A DNA stretch of 64,000 nucleotides from Telmatactis stephensoni (lineage: Eukaryota; Cnidaria; Anthozoa; Actiniaria; Isophelliidae): NCBI GenBank assembly GCA_029948255.1, contig JALIZF010001471.1, positions 186,001 to 250,000 on the forward strand, given 5' to 3'. Below the pieces are notes generated by a model. That model had not been told where the DNA came from. It saw only the letters and a list, made by a program, of their open reading frames with translations, and ran no database searches. The number at the start of each line of letters is the position of its first letter. Position 1 is the stretch's first letter. Positions 55,814 to 64,000 of the stretch are shown piece after piece. Made by a program: the position numbers and the translations under genes.

Positions 55814-56677
55814 ATGTCAGAAACTGCAGGAACAGAGGCGAGCGGTTCGCGATCCCTCGCATTTACGTCGAATTTTCCAGTTCCATCGCCAATGAGTGTC
55901 AAAGGCGACCCCGTTAACAACTGGGAATTCTTCCGCCAACAGTGGGAGGACTATGAAGTTGCGACTGGCTTAGACAAGAAGGATCAGAAAATTCGCCTAG
56001 CTACGTTTCGTTCTGTCATGGGAAAAGAATGTTTGCAAATATTCCTCAACTTGAAGATCAGCGACGATGACAGAAAAGATATCACAGCATGTATCAAAGC
56101 GCTCGAGAGTTACTTCAAACCCAAAAGGAATGTCGTATACGAAAGATACATATTCAATACGTGTTCACAACAGTCAGAAGAATCAGTAGATGGGTACGTT
56201 AACCGTTTACGAAAATACGCCTCTACATGTCAGTTTTCAACGCTTACAGAAGAGTTAATCAGAGACAGACTTGTACTCGGTCTTAGAGACCAAAGCACTA
56301 AGCTGCGATTACTAAAGGAAGAAGAACTGAATCTCAACAAGGCTCTGAGTATCTGCCGATCGAGTGAGATCGCTAGTCAGCAAATGAAGGCCATGAAACA
56401 CGACGACAAAGAAACCGAAGAAGTTCGCGCAGTTCAAGACAGAAAGAAGATCAACAAAAGGTCATACAATCAGAGTGGAAGCCGAAACAAACCAGAACAA
56501 AGAAGGAAACCACAAGATACAAAGAAAAATACATCGTACAGGTGTTATTACAGTGGCAGCAAGGAAAAACACAAGCTAGAAGATTGTCCAGCAAGAGGAA
56601 AAGAATGCAGAGCTTGTAAGAAATTAAACCACTTTGCTTCTGTGTGCTTATCTAATCAAAAATCGCAGGCATGTTAA
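55814..56677 (+). CDS. Gag of the Ty3-type element
   Basis: 287 residues from an ATG 44 bp after the PBS. The capsid-like helical region includes NWEFFRQQWEDYEVATGL and SVDGYVNRLRKYAS. A basic linker precedes two zinc knuckles. The first has lost a Cys (YRCYYSGSKEKHKLEDC); the second is intact CCHC (CRACKKLNHFASVC). Gag would package element RNA. The frame ends where protease is expected in another frame. Confidence 0.85.
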   Translation: MSETAGTEASGSRSLAFTSNFPVPSPMSVKGDPVNNWEFFRQQWEDYEVATGLDKKDQKIRLATFRSVMGKECLQIFLNLKISDDDRKDITACIKALESYFKPKRNVVYERYIFNTCSQQSEESVDGYVNRLRKYASTCQFSTLTEELIRDRLVLGLRDQSTKLRLLKEEELNLNKALSICRSSEIASQQMKAMKHDDKETEEVRAVQDRKKINKRSYNQSGSRNKPEQRRKPQDTKKNTSYRCYYSGSKEKHKLEDCPARGKECRACKKLNHFASVCLSNQKSQAC

Positions 56678-57195
56678 CGCCCTGACGCAGGAATGTGATG
56701 ATGACACCAGCACTGATTCAGATGACTCTCTGTTTAAAATCGAAGAACTTTCCTCTGTGAATGCCAAGGGAAAACAACTCTTCACCGAGTTAGAGTTTGT
56801 TGATGATCAAAACAGCTACACAGCAAAGCTAAATTGCCAACTCGACACTGGAGCGACCTTGTAATGTTATATCATTCTGCGATCTGTCATTCATCAAGCA
56901 AACCGGAACCCACAGATGGAAAACAAGTAACGCAAAGCTTCGATTATTTGATGGATCAGTCATGATGCCCTTAGGAAAAGCGTGCCTCAACATAAAGAAA
57001 AACGGAACTCATAAGCTTCACTTTCAAGTTGTGAACGGCGACAGCAAGCCCTTACTATCAGCTGAAACCTGTGAAACACTGGGTCTCATAAAGATCAACG
57101 TCGATCAACCTCACGCCAATGTAAACAAAGTACAAGATGTCACAACACCACTCAGCAAGGAACAGATTCTACAAGGACTACAAAGACGTTTTTGA
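56634..57195 (+). pseudogene. Aspartic protease region
   Basis: The frame at 56634-56864 ends with the protease active-site motif LDTGATL directly before a TAA. The next frame (56962-57195) continues with flap/C-terminal protease-like sequence (VNGDSKPLLSAETCETLGL). The break at the active site disables the protease-RT fusion. Confidence 0.7.
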
Positions 57196-58846
57196 AGGCC
57201 TTGGAAACCTCGGTACAGCAAGCTTCACAACAGACCCCGAAGTCAAGCCCGTACAACATGCACCTAGACGCATTGCAGTTACACTTCACAACGAAGTTAA
57301 AGCGAAAATAGAGGAACTAGAAAAAAAGAACATTATCATAAAAGAGACTAATCCAACTGACTGGATAAGTAGCATGGTCGTAGTGGCCAAACCAGGCAAA
57401 ATACGAATTTGTCTTGATCCGAAAGATTTAAATCAAGCTGTCAAAAGACCGAAATATCAGATGCCTACACTCGAAGAAATGTTACCTCGACTAAACAACG
57501 CGAAAGTCTTCACTACGCTGGACGCAAAGGACGGATTTTACCAGATTGCCCTCGACGACGACAGCAGCAAGTTGACGACCTTCTGGACGCCTTTTGGCAG
57601 ATATCGCTATCTCCGTATGCCCTTTGGTATCAGCGCAGCCCCAGAGGAATTTGAATGTAAACTACACGAGAAGTTAGGTGACCTCAGCGGTGTTGAAATT
57701 CTTCGAGATGACATGTTGGTTGTCGGATATGGGGACACCCAAGAAGAAGCGATAAAGAACCACGACGAAAACTTACTCAATCTCCTCAACCGAGCACGAG
57801 AAGTCAACCTAAAGCTAAACAGCAAAAAGATGAACCTTCGAAAGTCGGAAGTAAAGTTCATGGGCCACATCCTTTCGAGTGATGGTATCAAACCTGATCC
57901 AGACAAAGTTAAAGCCGTCGAAAAGATGCCCAAGCCAACCAGTAAACAGGAAGCACTCAGTCTCCTGGGTTTTGTCAATTATCTCTCTAAATTTCTACCA
58001 AGACTTTCGGAAGTTGCGCAACCACTACGAGACCTGACTACAAAGGAAACAAAGTTCATCTGGTCCAGCCAACATGACAAAGCCTTTACAGCGATGAAAA
58101 AGCTAGTAGTCAACCACCCTGTACTGAGATACTATGACATGACCGACGAAGTAACCATACAGTGTGACGCCAGCGAAAAAGGCCTTGGAGCTGTGCTTCT
58201 ACAGAAAGGCCAGCCAGTTGCTTTCGCCTCAAGGACACTAACTAAGACTGAGCAACGATATGCACAGATCGAAAAAGAGTGCTTGGCAATTGTATTTGCA
58301 TGCACCAAATTCAGCCAATACATAACTCGACGAGAAAACATCACTGTTGAATCAGATCACAAGCCATTACAGGCTATTTTCAAGAAATCTCTCCACGCTG
58401 CACCGAGCAGGCTACAGCGAATGATTCTACAACTACAAAGATACAGCATCAACGTAGTCTACAAACCAGGAAAGCAGATGTACATAGCTGATCACCTGTC
58501 TAGAGCTCAACTAACTGAGCAAGAAATCACTGATGAATTTCAAGTCTTCGCACACAACTTAGAGCAGGTGGATCCGCTACGCAACATCAAGCTGAGCAAC
58601 GACAAATTAGCGATTCTACAGAAAGCAACAGAGCAAGATCCAATCTTGCAGACACTGAAGACCACTATTCTGGTAGGATGGCCAGAGCAACGAGATGATG
58701 TTCCTATTTCAATAAGAGAATATTGGAATTTTAGAGAACAGCTTACAGTGCATAACGGAGTGCTGTTAAAGAGTCAACGCATCATAATCCCAAAAGCTCT
58801 GCGACCCGAGGTCATTGCACGTCTACACTCCAGCCATCAGGCATAG
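57137..58846 (+). CDS. Reverse transcriptase-RNase H of the Ty3-type element
   Basis: 569 codons without a stop. RT shows VVVAKPGKIRICLDPKDLN, FTTLDAKDGFYQIALDDD and RYLRMPFGISAAPEEF. The catalytic box reads ILRDDMLVVG, where Ty3 elements usually have V-D-D, so the two Asp are kept but the preceding residue is Arg. RNase H shows VTIQCDASEKGLGAVL, QIEKECLAIVFA and ESDHKPLQ. The frame ends near the start of the integrase zinc module. Confidence 0.85.
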   Translation: MSQHHSARNRFYKDYKDVFEGLGNLGTASFTTDPEVKPVQHAPRRIAVTLHNEVKAKIEELEKKNIIIKETNPTDWISSMVVVAKPGKIRICLDPKDLNQAVKRPKYQMPTLEEMLPRLNNAKVFTTLDAKDGFYQIALDDDSSKLTTFWTPFGRYRYLRMPFGISAAPEEFECKLHEKLGDLSGVEILRDDMLVVGYGDTQEEAIKNHDENLLNLLNRAREVNLKLNSKKMNLRKSEVKFMGHILSSDGIKPDPDKVKAVEKMPKPTSKQEALSLLGFVNYLSKFLPRLSEVAQPLRDLTTKETKFIWSSQHDKAFTAMKKLVVNHPVLRYYDMTDEVTIQCDASEKGLGAVLLQKGQPVAFASRTLTKTEQRYAQIEKECLAIVFACTKFSQYITRRENITVESDHKPLQAIFKKSLHAAPSRLQRMILQLQRYSINVVYKPGKQMYIADHLSRAQLTEQEITDEFQVFAHNLEQVDPLRNIKLSNDKLAILQKATEQDPILQTLKTTILVGWPEQRDDVPISIREYWNFREQLTVHNGVLLKSQRIIIPKALRPEVIARLHSSHQA

Positions 58847-59855
58847 AGTCATGCTTAAGGAAGGCAAGAGACAGAGTCTACTGGCCACTCATGAACAGTG
58901 ACATCAAGGAAGCCATAATAAAGTGCGAGATTTGTGCAGAATTCCAAACTCAAAACGCCAGCCAGCCTATGCAGTCCCACCCTATACCTGAACGGCCCTG
59001 GAGCAGAGTCGGAGCAGATTCTTCTCCCTGTACTCCAAAGATTACATTGTACTTGTAGACTACTATTCAGACTACATAGAGGTAAAATGTCTTAATAACG
59101 TCACAACACATTCACTGATCAAGTTCATGAAAGAACAGTTCAGCAGGCATGGGATTCCGGATGTGCTAGTATCAGACAATGGTCCCCAGTTCACCAGCAA
59201 AGAATTCGCATCATTTGCAGGAGAATGGGAGTTCAAGCACGTGACATCCTCACCTTACCATGCCAAGTCGAACGGTAAAGCAGAGTCAGCAGTTAAGATC
59301 ATCAAAAAGCTGTTTAAGAAAGCCATGAAAGCCAACAAAGACCCCTGGCTAGCCCTGTTGGACTTCAGGAACACCCCTACAGCAGGATTAAACACCAGCC
59401 CAGCACAGAGACTTATGTCCCGAAGGACCAAGACACTAGTCCCCACATCAGCATCTCTCCTAATGCCACAAGTGCCTACGGAAGTAGCAGACAAACTTAA
59501 GGTAAAGCGTCAGACAGCAAAGAGCTATCATGACAGGAAAGTCAAAGAGTTGCCAGAATTAGAGATTGGCCAGGAAGTTCGTGTTGCACCATATCAACAC
59601 CACAAGACCTGGGAAGCAGGAGTATGTGTTGACAAACTCTCAGATAGGTCCTACCTTCTACAGTCACACGGACAACTGCTTCGCCGGAACAGAGAAGACA
59701 TAAAGCCAGCAACTACAGCAACTGCAAGCGTACCTGAGCAACCAGCTGAAGACCCTCCTTCTGTGATCGCTGCACCCACACCACCTGTGCGTAGAAGCCA
59801 AAGAGTCACGAAATGTCCAGCCAAATACAATGACTTTGTTCTGGCTCCACCTTAA
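58847..59855 (+). pseudogene. Integrase of the Ty3-type element, frameshifted
   Basis: The His-His-Cys-Cys zinc region lies in a different frame from RT (about 58850-59010, including CEICAEF). The first catalytic Asp region (about 59055) is in a further frame. From 59127 a 242-codon frame carries the second Asp (VLVSDNGPQFTSKEFA), the Glu (KAESAVKIIKKLF) and a C-terminal basic/Pro-rich tail. At least two frame changes separate these parts. Confidence 0.8.
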
Positions 59856-60069
59856 ATGGACTATATGTATGACTGAACACTGTATTTATACACTGTTGAA
59901 CGTTATATGAACTGATTTCCAAGCTAGAGACATTATATTTTTAATAGTTTACATGATATTCAAAAGCTAATGTTAGATTAATATAGTATTAGATTTATAT
60001 ATACACATATAAGCATCCAATAGTTAACCCTATAGTTCAAGTTTTTGTTTTTTTTTAAAGAAGGGAAGA

Positions 60070-60188
60070 TGTTACAATATTCACTTCCGGTAATTACATA
60101 TTCAGGATTTGTTTGTAATATCAAGTTACGCGTTTAGTCAATAAAGCGCATATCATTGAATCCACGAACTCGTGTGCATCTTGAAACA
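60070..60188 (+). repeat. 3' LTR (119 bp)
   Basis: Starts tgttacaatattcacttccg and ends cttgaaaca, preceded by a purine tract (about 60057-60069). It has the same length as the 5' LTR but clearly different sequence in two blocks. Confidence 0.85.
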
Positions 60189-60973
60189 CTCCTATTACAA
60201 AAAGCTTGCAACACCAATTTGGAAAGTATGAATTAATGTCTAGTAAAAACATTAAACTGATGGTGCACAAACAAACATCCCAGCCCAATATTTGTCAACT
60301 AATTTTTTCGAAGCAACATTGATGTAGTTTCAATTAAGCTTTTATATTGATTAAAAGTCATTATTTATCCCTTTTCTAGTGTAACTGCAATTTCACCAAC
60401 TCCTGTCAATGATCCAAGTGCATTGAAAGATGGTCGCTTGAGTAATTACTGAATTATGCTAGAAAAGTGAAATAGATATGTATGAAACAGCCAATTCTAA
60501 GGTATGTAAGAGAGTAGAATGCAGTTCTCAGTATTACCAAAGTAAGTATTATTGCTGTGATATATCTGAAAATTTTAATTGGTCATGAATCTTATTTTAT
60601 CAAAATGGGGCATATCACAGAGTTGGTTGTAATATGTGTAGTTTTTATAAGAGTCTGAACAATGTCTTTAAGGGTAGCATCACACTTATAATGTAGCATT
60701 GTCAATGTTAAGGTTATTAAACAAAAAGGGGCACATTTTACAGTTATCAATTGAAAAATCATTTGATGAAATGTAAAAAAAAACCCACTGACATTTGAAA
60801 TTTATTTGAATCAAAAAGGTTTAAAAAATTTTCCAAAAATTTCTTTTTTAGTATCAAGAAAAACACATTCGTTACACCAATCTTTGTTTTTTAGGAGGAG
60901 TATTATCACCTTTTGGCTGAAAAAATCGATAAAATTCAAAAAGAATTTGAAGGAAAAAGACAAGAAAGATTAA

Positions 60974-61709
60974 GGTAATTCCGTAGTTTTGCAGTGCGCA
61001 TCTCTACTGCGCATAGCATAGTTCAGCCTATTTTGATTTTTTCGATTGTAAAAGATATATATTTGACTGAAAATGATGCAAGCTTTAGTCTTATGAAGTG
61101 TTGAACAGTAGACACGCTCTAAAGGCGCTTTAGTGGTTACTCGCCTCAGTCCTCTTCGGTCACAGGCTGTTTACGACGTCTTGTTTCGCACTTTAGCGCG
61201 TCGTAGCGCGGAAACGAGCATGGGCACCTATTCTTATTATTTTTGCAAATCAACGGTAATAAGGTTCTCTATCATATGTATAATTATAGTCAAGATTCCA
61301 TTTCCAGTTTTTTAGATATTTTATAAAACGTGCGGTCGGAAGGTGCTTTCACGCTGCTTCAAGGGCACGTATTATCAACCAATTTTACCTTCGTTCTTGT
61401 AGCAAACGCATTTTTACAACAATTTATTGCATCATAATACTAGGCTATTGCCCAAAGAGAGAAAATGAGCACATATTAGTCAGCTAGCACTGCTCAGATT
61501 TAAGAAATTAATTATTTTTGACACGATTGTGATTTTCGAATCTTGAGCCCTCAAGACACAAAAGATGGTGTACTTTAAACAATCTAGCGCAAAAATGGCT
61601 ACGGTGACCCCCATTTTTTATTTCATTTTTGAGATAAGCAACTCAAAAATTATTGCTGTGTGAAGTTTTATGAGAATTCCATTTCTAGTTTTATTTCTAC
61701 GGAATTACC
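60974..61709. mobile_element. Second copy of the 736-bp TTAA element
   Basis: Same position, length, ends and TTAA flanks (60970-60973, 61710-61713) as the unit 1 copy, with very few differences (for example c/t near 61220). It was therefore carried along by the duplication. Confidence 0.85.
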
Positions 61710-61713
61710 TTAA

Positions 61714-63781
61714 TTCAAGAAATGTTCCACAAGGTGGGTATTTGTAATTGCCCATGTAGAAATTTTGGTATTTAATAGATATGTCTGAGGTATGTAAATG
61801 GTATATCGTAATTACCTTTGTCATACCTTAACATATCTCAAACATACCCTGTTACATACCAAAAGGCTACAACATACATACCTTATACACATCATATACA
61901 TACCTGCTACATATCAAAAAGTGGTATGTAGAAGGTAATTTTCAAGTACTAAAATTGGCCTCTTTTTACATACCTATGACTTACCATTTACATACCTTGA
62001 TATTGAAGGGTATAGGAAATAGAAAATGGTATGTAATAGATATGTAAAAGCTATCAACTACATACCATTTACATAGCACAAATCTGTAAAAAAATTGGGT
62101 ATGTAATAGATATGTAAAAAGTTACATAGCATTTACATACCTGTGCTATAACTCATTATATATGCATGTAAATACCATAAATGTATAACCATACATATGC
62201 AACAGGTAATGTAAATGAGTTTCTCAAACAAAAATGAATACAGTTTTCTTAATTGTAAATATTGATTTGCCAAGCCAGGCTATATATAATATTGAAATCG
62301 AATCCTTATAAAAAATCATCCAAGGTAAAATGGTTATAAAAGCTTAAATCAGGAAAGATCCATGAAAATTATATATAATGTTTAACACTGTTCATTAATT
62401 GTCACTATCAGACTCTGATGCTTCATCATAAAATTTTATTAAATTTATTACATGATCAGGTTCAGAAATACACAATCAAACCTACATTAATAAACATCAA
62501 AGCCTTTTGCCAATTACTGTCATACTTTTTCTTCAGGGCCAGCTTTACACATTCATCTGTTGATCAAACCATTCAAAAGGAAATTAAGTCTTATTCATTT
62601 CATAAAATAGTACATACTCTATAGGACTAATAATCTGAGTCGAGTTGCACCTCTAATAAGATTGTCTGCATCTGAATAATCTACGATTCAGCTAACAGTA
62701 ATCATAAATGAATTTAACTATTGAGCATAATTAAGCATTAAGACTTCTTGCACATTGTAAGCAATGCTATAATCTTATATAGATTCTAGGCTAGACTATG
62801 CTGTATTCAAAGTGGACGGGTATATTCTACAATCACTCATATATAAGTTACTTATAAGTCTTATAATTTTTAATACAGTGAGTAAACTTCAACCATGAAC
62901 ACTTCAAGCTTTTGCAGGTTATTTTTTAAATTTTCTACTGTTTTAACACTGTAAAATGAGTCGTTGTGTTCAAATACAACTACACCTAGTGATTAAAATG
63001 AGTTGTTTTTTCGAGCCAGTGACTCATGATCAAGGGATTGCATTTGAAAATCATGACTCGAAGTGTTCACAGTTCGAGATCGATTGAGTCCTCACGTGAA
63101 AGGGTCTTGTCCTTACCGGGAATGTTTACGTTCTGCGTGAAAGTAATTCATCTGGACTATAATGTTCCTTGTCTTCATAGCCTGCGTGGCGGCTCTAGGG
63201 GATTGGGGAGGAGGGAAAAGGGAAGGGGAGGGGGGAGGGGGAGGGGAGGAGGAAGAGGAGAAAGGGAGAGCCTGCACTCAGCCCCCAGGTTTTCGTGTCA
63301 GTGCGGCCTCCAGAGGCCGCGAGTTCCAATTGGTCGAAATGAGAAATTGATTGACAAGGCAAAATCAAGCTTAAAGTTTTGTCGCCTCTTTGCCGCCATT
63401 TATAGTTCATGTATAGTTGATTGTAACAAGAACAAGCAGTTGAAGATTTGCTTGCAGGAGGTTTGTAGAGATTCTTCGACGAACATTAATTTGGGACCAG
63501 TTCCTTTAAGATAAACATATTCTGCGAAGGTTGTTGTCGACACAATCCAACGTTTAATAATTTGATTTTCTGTTTTGACCTTCGTCAGTTGACAACATAA
63601 ATAGATCTTATTACCAACGGTCATTTCAGATTGTGGTGGCAAGGAAAAGACAAATTTTTACAAACTTAAGACATAATGTCTAATGTGGCATTCAGTTCAA
63701 AACGAAGAAAGGCTATGTAAAATATCCAAATTTACTTTTAAAAGTATGATTCTAAGGTAGTCTTTTCTACGAAGACAAGCA
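61714..63781. other. Unit 2 copy of the 52.3-54.4 kb spacer
   Basis: Near-identical to 52321-54387, including the ACATACC-rich tract (about 61760-62220) and the purine tract (63196-63270). No gene was found. Confidence 0.6.
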
Positions 63782-63841
63782 TTTGTCATTAATTTCCCAT
63801 AACATGTTTACAAGTTCACTAACTTAATTTGTAATTCACAG

Positions 63842-63925
63842 AACTGGATCTGCTGTAAATATAGGGCCTAAGGAATGGCATCAACATGTCACTCCAGACT
63901 TGAGGAATCACCTTGTTGACCAATT
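63842..63925 (+). pseudogene. Third KIX exon copy, running off the window
   Basis: 84-bp equivalent of KIX exon 3 with acceptor and donor intact and the same K-to-I and H-to-D changes as unit 2. The third duplication unit starts at 63782. Whether later exons are intact cannot be seen. Confidence 0.6.
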
Positions 63926-64000
63926 GTAAGTAGGCAGCAATTTATATATTTTTTGAATATGAAGGTGATAACTTAAATATTGAATCAAAAATGGTAAAAA

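Larger units (their letters stand above)
55637..60188 (+). mobile_element. Ty3/Gypsy-type LTR retrotransposon, 4,552 bp
   Basis: Two 119-bp LTRs (55637-55755, 60070-60188) start TGTTAC and end AAACA, flanked by a perfect CTCCT target duplication (55632-55636, 60189-60193). Removing the element restores the unit 1 sequence exactly (cccactcctattacaaaa). A primer-binding-site-like ttggtgtcagaagtg follows the 5' LTR and a purine tract (aaagaagggaaga) precedes the 3' LTR. Order gag-protease-RT-RNase H-integrase is Ty3-type. No envelope-like frame is present. Frame breaks in protease and integrase make it non-autonomous. Confidence 0.9.
54448..60978 (+). pseudogene. Second KIX gene copy, disrupted
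   Basis: Equivalents of exons 3-5 lie at 54448-54531 (intact; K to I and H to D changes), 60380-60501 and 60895 onward. Exon 4 is 122 bp, not 121, has lost a T in the 'agtaatttactg' stretch and lacks three bases at 'gtggaagga', which creates early stops. The 5' exons are absent because the unit begins in intron 2. A 4.55-kb LTR retrotransposon sits in the intron between exons 3 and 4. The copy cannot make a KIX protein. Confidence 0.8.
54388..63781. repeat. Tandem duplication unit 2 (~9.39 kb, with LTR element)
   Basis: Direct repeat of unit 1. Without the 4,557 bp due to the LTR element plus target duplication it is about 4.84 kb, matching unit 1 minus its own insertion. A third unit begins at 63782 and runs off the window. 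Confidence 0.85.

Noticed and set aside
57607..57978. 123-codon minus-strand frame
   Set aside because: Antisense of the reverse transcriptase frame.
55637..60188. Retrovirus with envelope gene
   Set aside because: The integrase frame ends shortly before the 3' LTR, leaving no room for an envelope frame; it is a Ty3-type retrotransposon.
48930..64000. Complete CBP/p300 gene
   Set aside because: Only KIX exons are present. No TAZ, bromodomain, HAT or ZZ sequence was found on either strand.
1..64000. tRNA, rRNA or bacterial operon content
   Set aside because: No cloverleaf or rRNA-like segments were noticed; spliced genes and eukaryotic elements dominate. A covariance-model scan could still find short RNAs.

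Overview
This is eukaryotic, AT-rich, intron-bearing DNA, almost certainly from an animal and most likely an anthozoan cnidarian (coral or sea anemone). That assignment is inferred from the repeat families (Kolobok-like, Harbinger, KDZ/Zisupton, MULE-like, DIRS/Ngaro, CR1/L2-like LINEs, short-LTR Ty3) and from a CBP-type KIX domain gene; no host marker proves it. No bacterial operons, rRNA, tRNA or CRISPR were seen. Most of the window is nested mobile DNA, and introns follow GT-AG apart from one GC-AG intron.

Layout. 0-2.4 kb: two small minus-strand genes (a double GRF-like zinc finger protein and an unknown 104-aa protein) and one candidate exon. 2.4-4.1 kb: LINE scraps and a broken Harbinger transposase. 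4.57-12.3 kb: a LINE split by a 6,848-bp TTAA-flanked Kolobok-like transposon with perfect 31-bp terminal inverted repeats. The transposon carries a spliced P2X7 'ballast'-like gene on + and a THAP-domain transposase on -, with further foldback elements inside it. 13-14.9 kb: an unknown damaged gene with a TATA box, and another LINE. 15.6-17.1 kb: a hAT-like element. 17.2-17.8 kb: a DIRS recombinase fragment. 17.83-24.42 kb: a second TTAA-bounded block holding a decayed gene of unknown function, with a mini-exon tandem array. 25.4-31.6 kb: a MULE-type transposase gene whose last exons encode a DEDDh (DnaQ-like) 3'-5' exonuclease, 5'-truncated against a DIRS/Ngaro element. 31.6-36.9 kb: that element (recombinase, RT-RNase H, gag, an array of 'ggggagttaagcccc' palindromes, an SGNH hydrolase remnant). 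37.3-48.3 kb: an 11-kb KDZ (Zisupton-type) transposon with very long inverted ends that contain 37-bp satellite arrays and a gene of about 16 exons. 48.9-64 kb: a stand-alone KIX-domain gene of 118 aa whose stop codon lies inside a 736-bp TTAA element inserted in its last exon, followed by partial tandem duplications. The second copy is broken and carries a 4.55-kb Ty3-type LTR retrotransposon with a perfect 5-bp target duplication.

How the parts relate. Transposase, recombinase and RT genes serve the elements that carry them. The likely non-parasitic gene is the KIX mini-gene. The most unusual items are the Kolobok/P2X7-ballast pair, the transposase-exonuclease fusion, the satellite-bearing KDZ termini, the KIX gene capped by a transposon, and LTRs that look older than the duplication they interrupt. 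Exon models were made by eye from reading frame and splice consensus; no alignment or database search was run.
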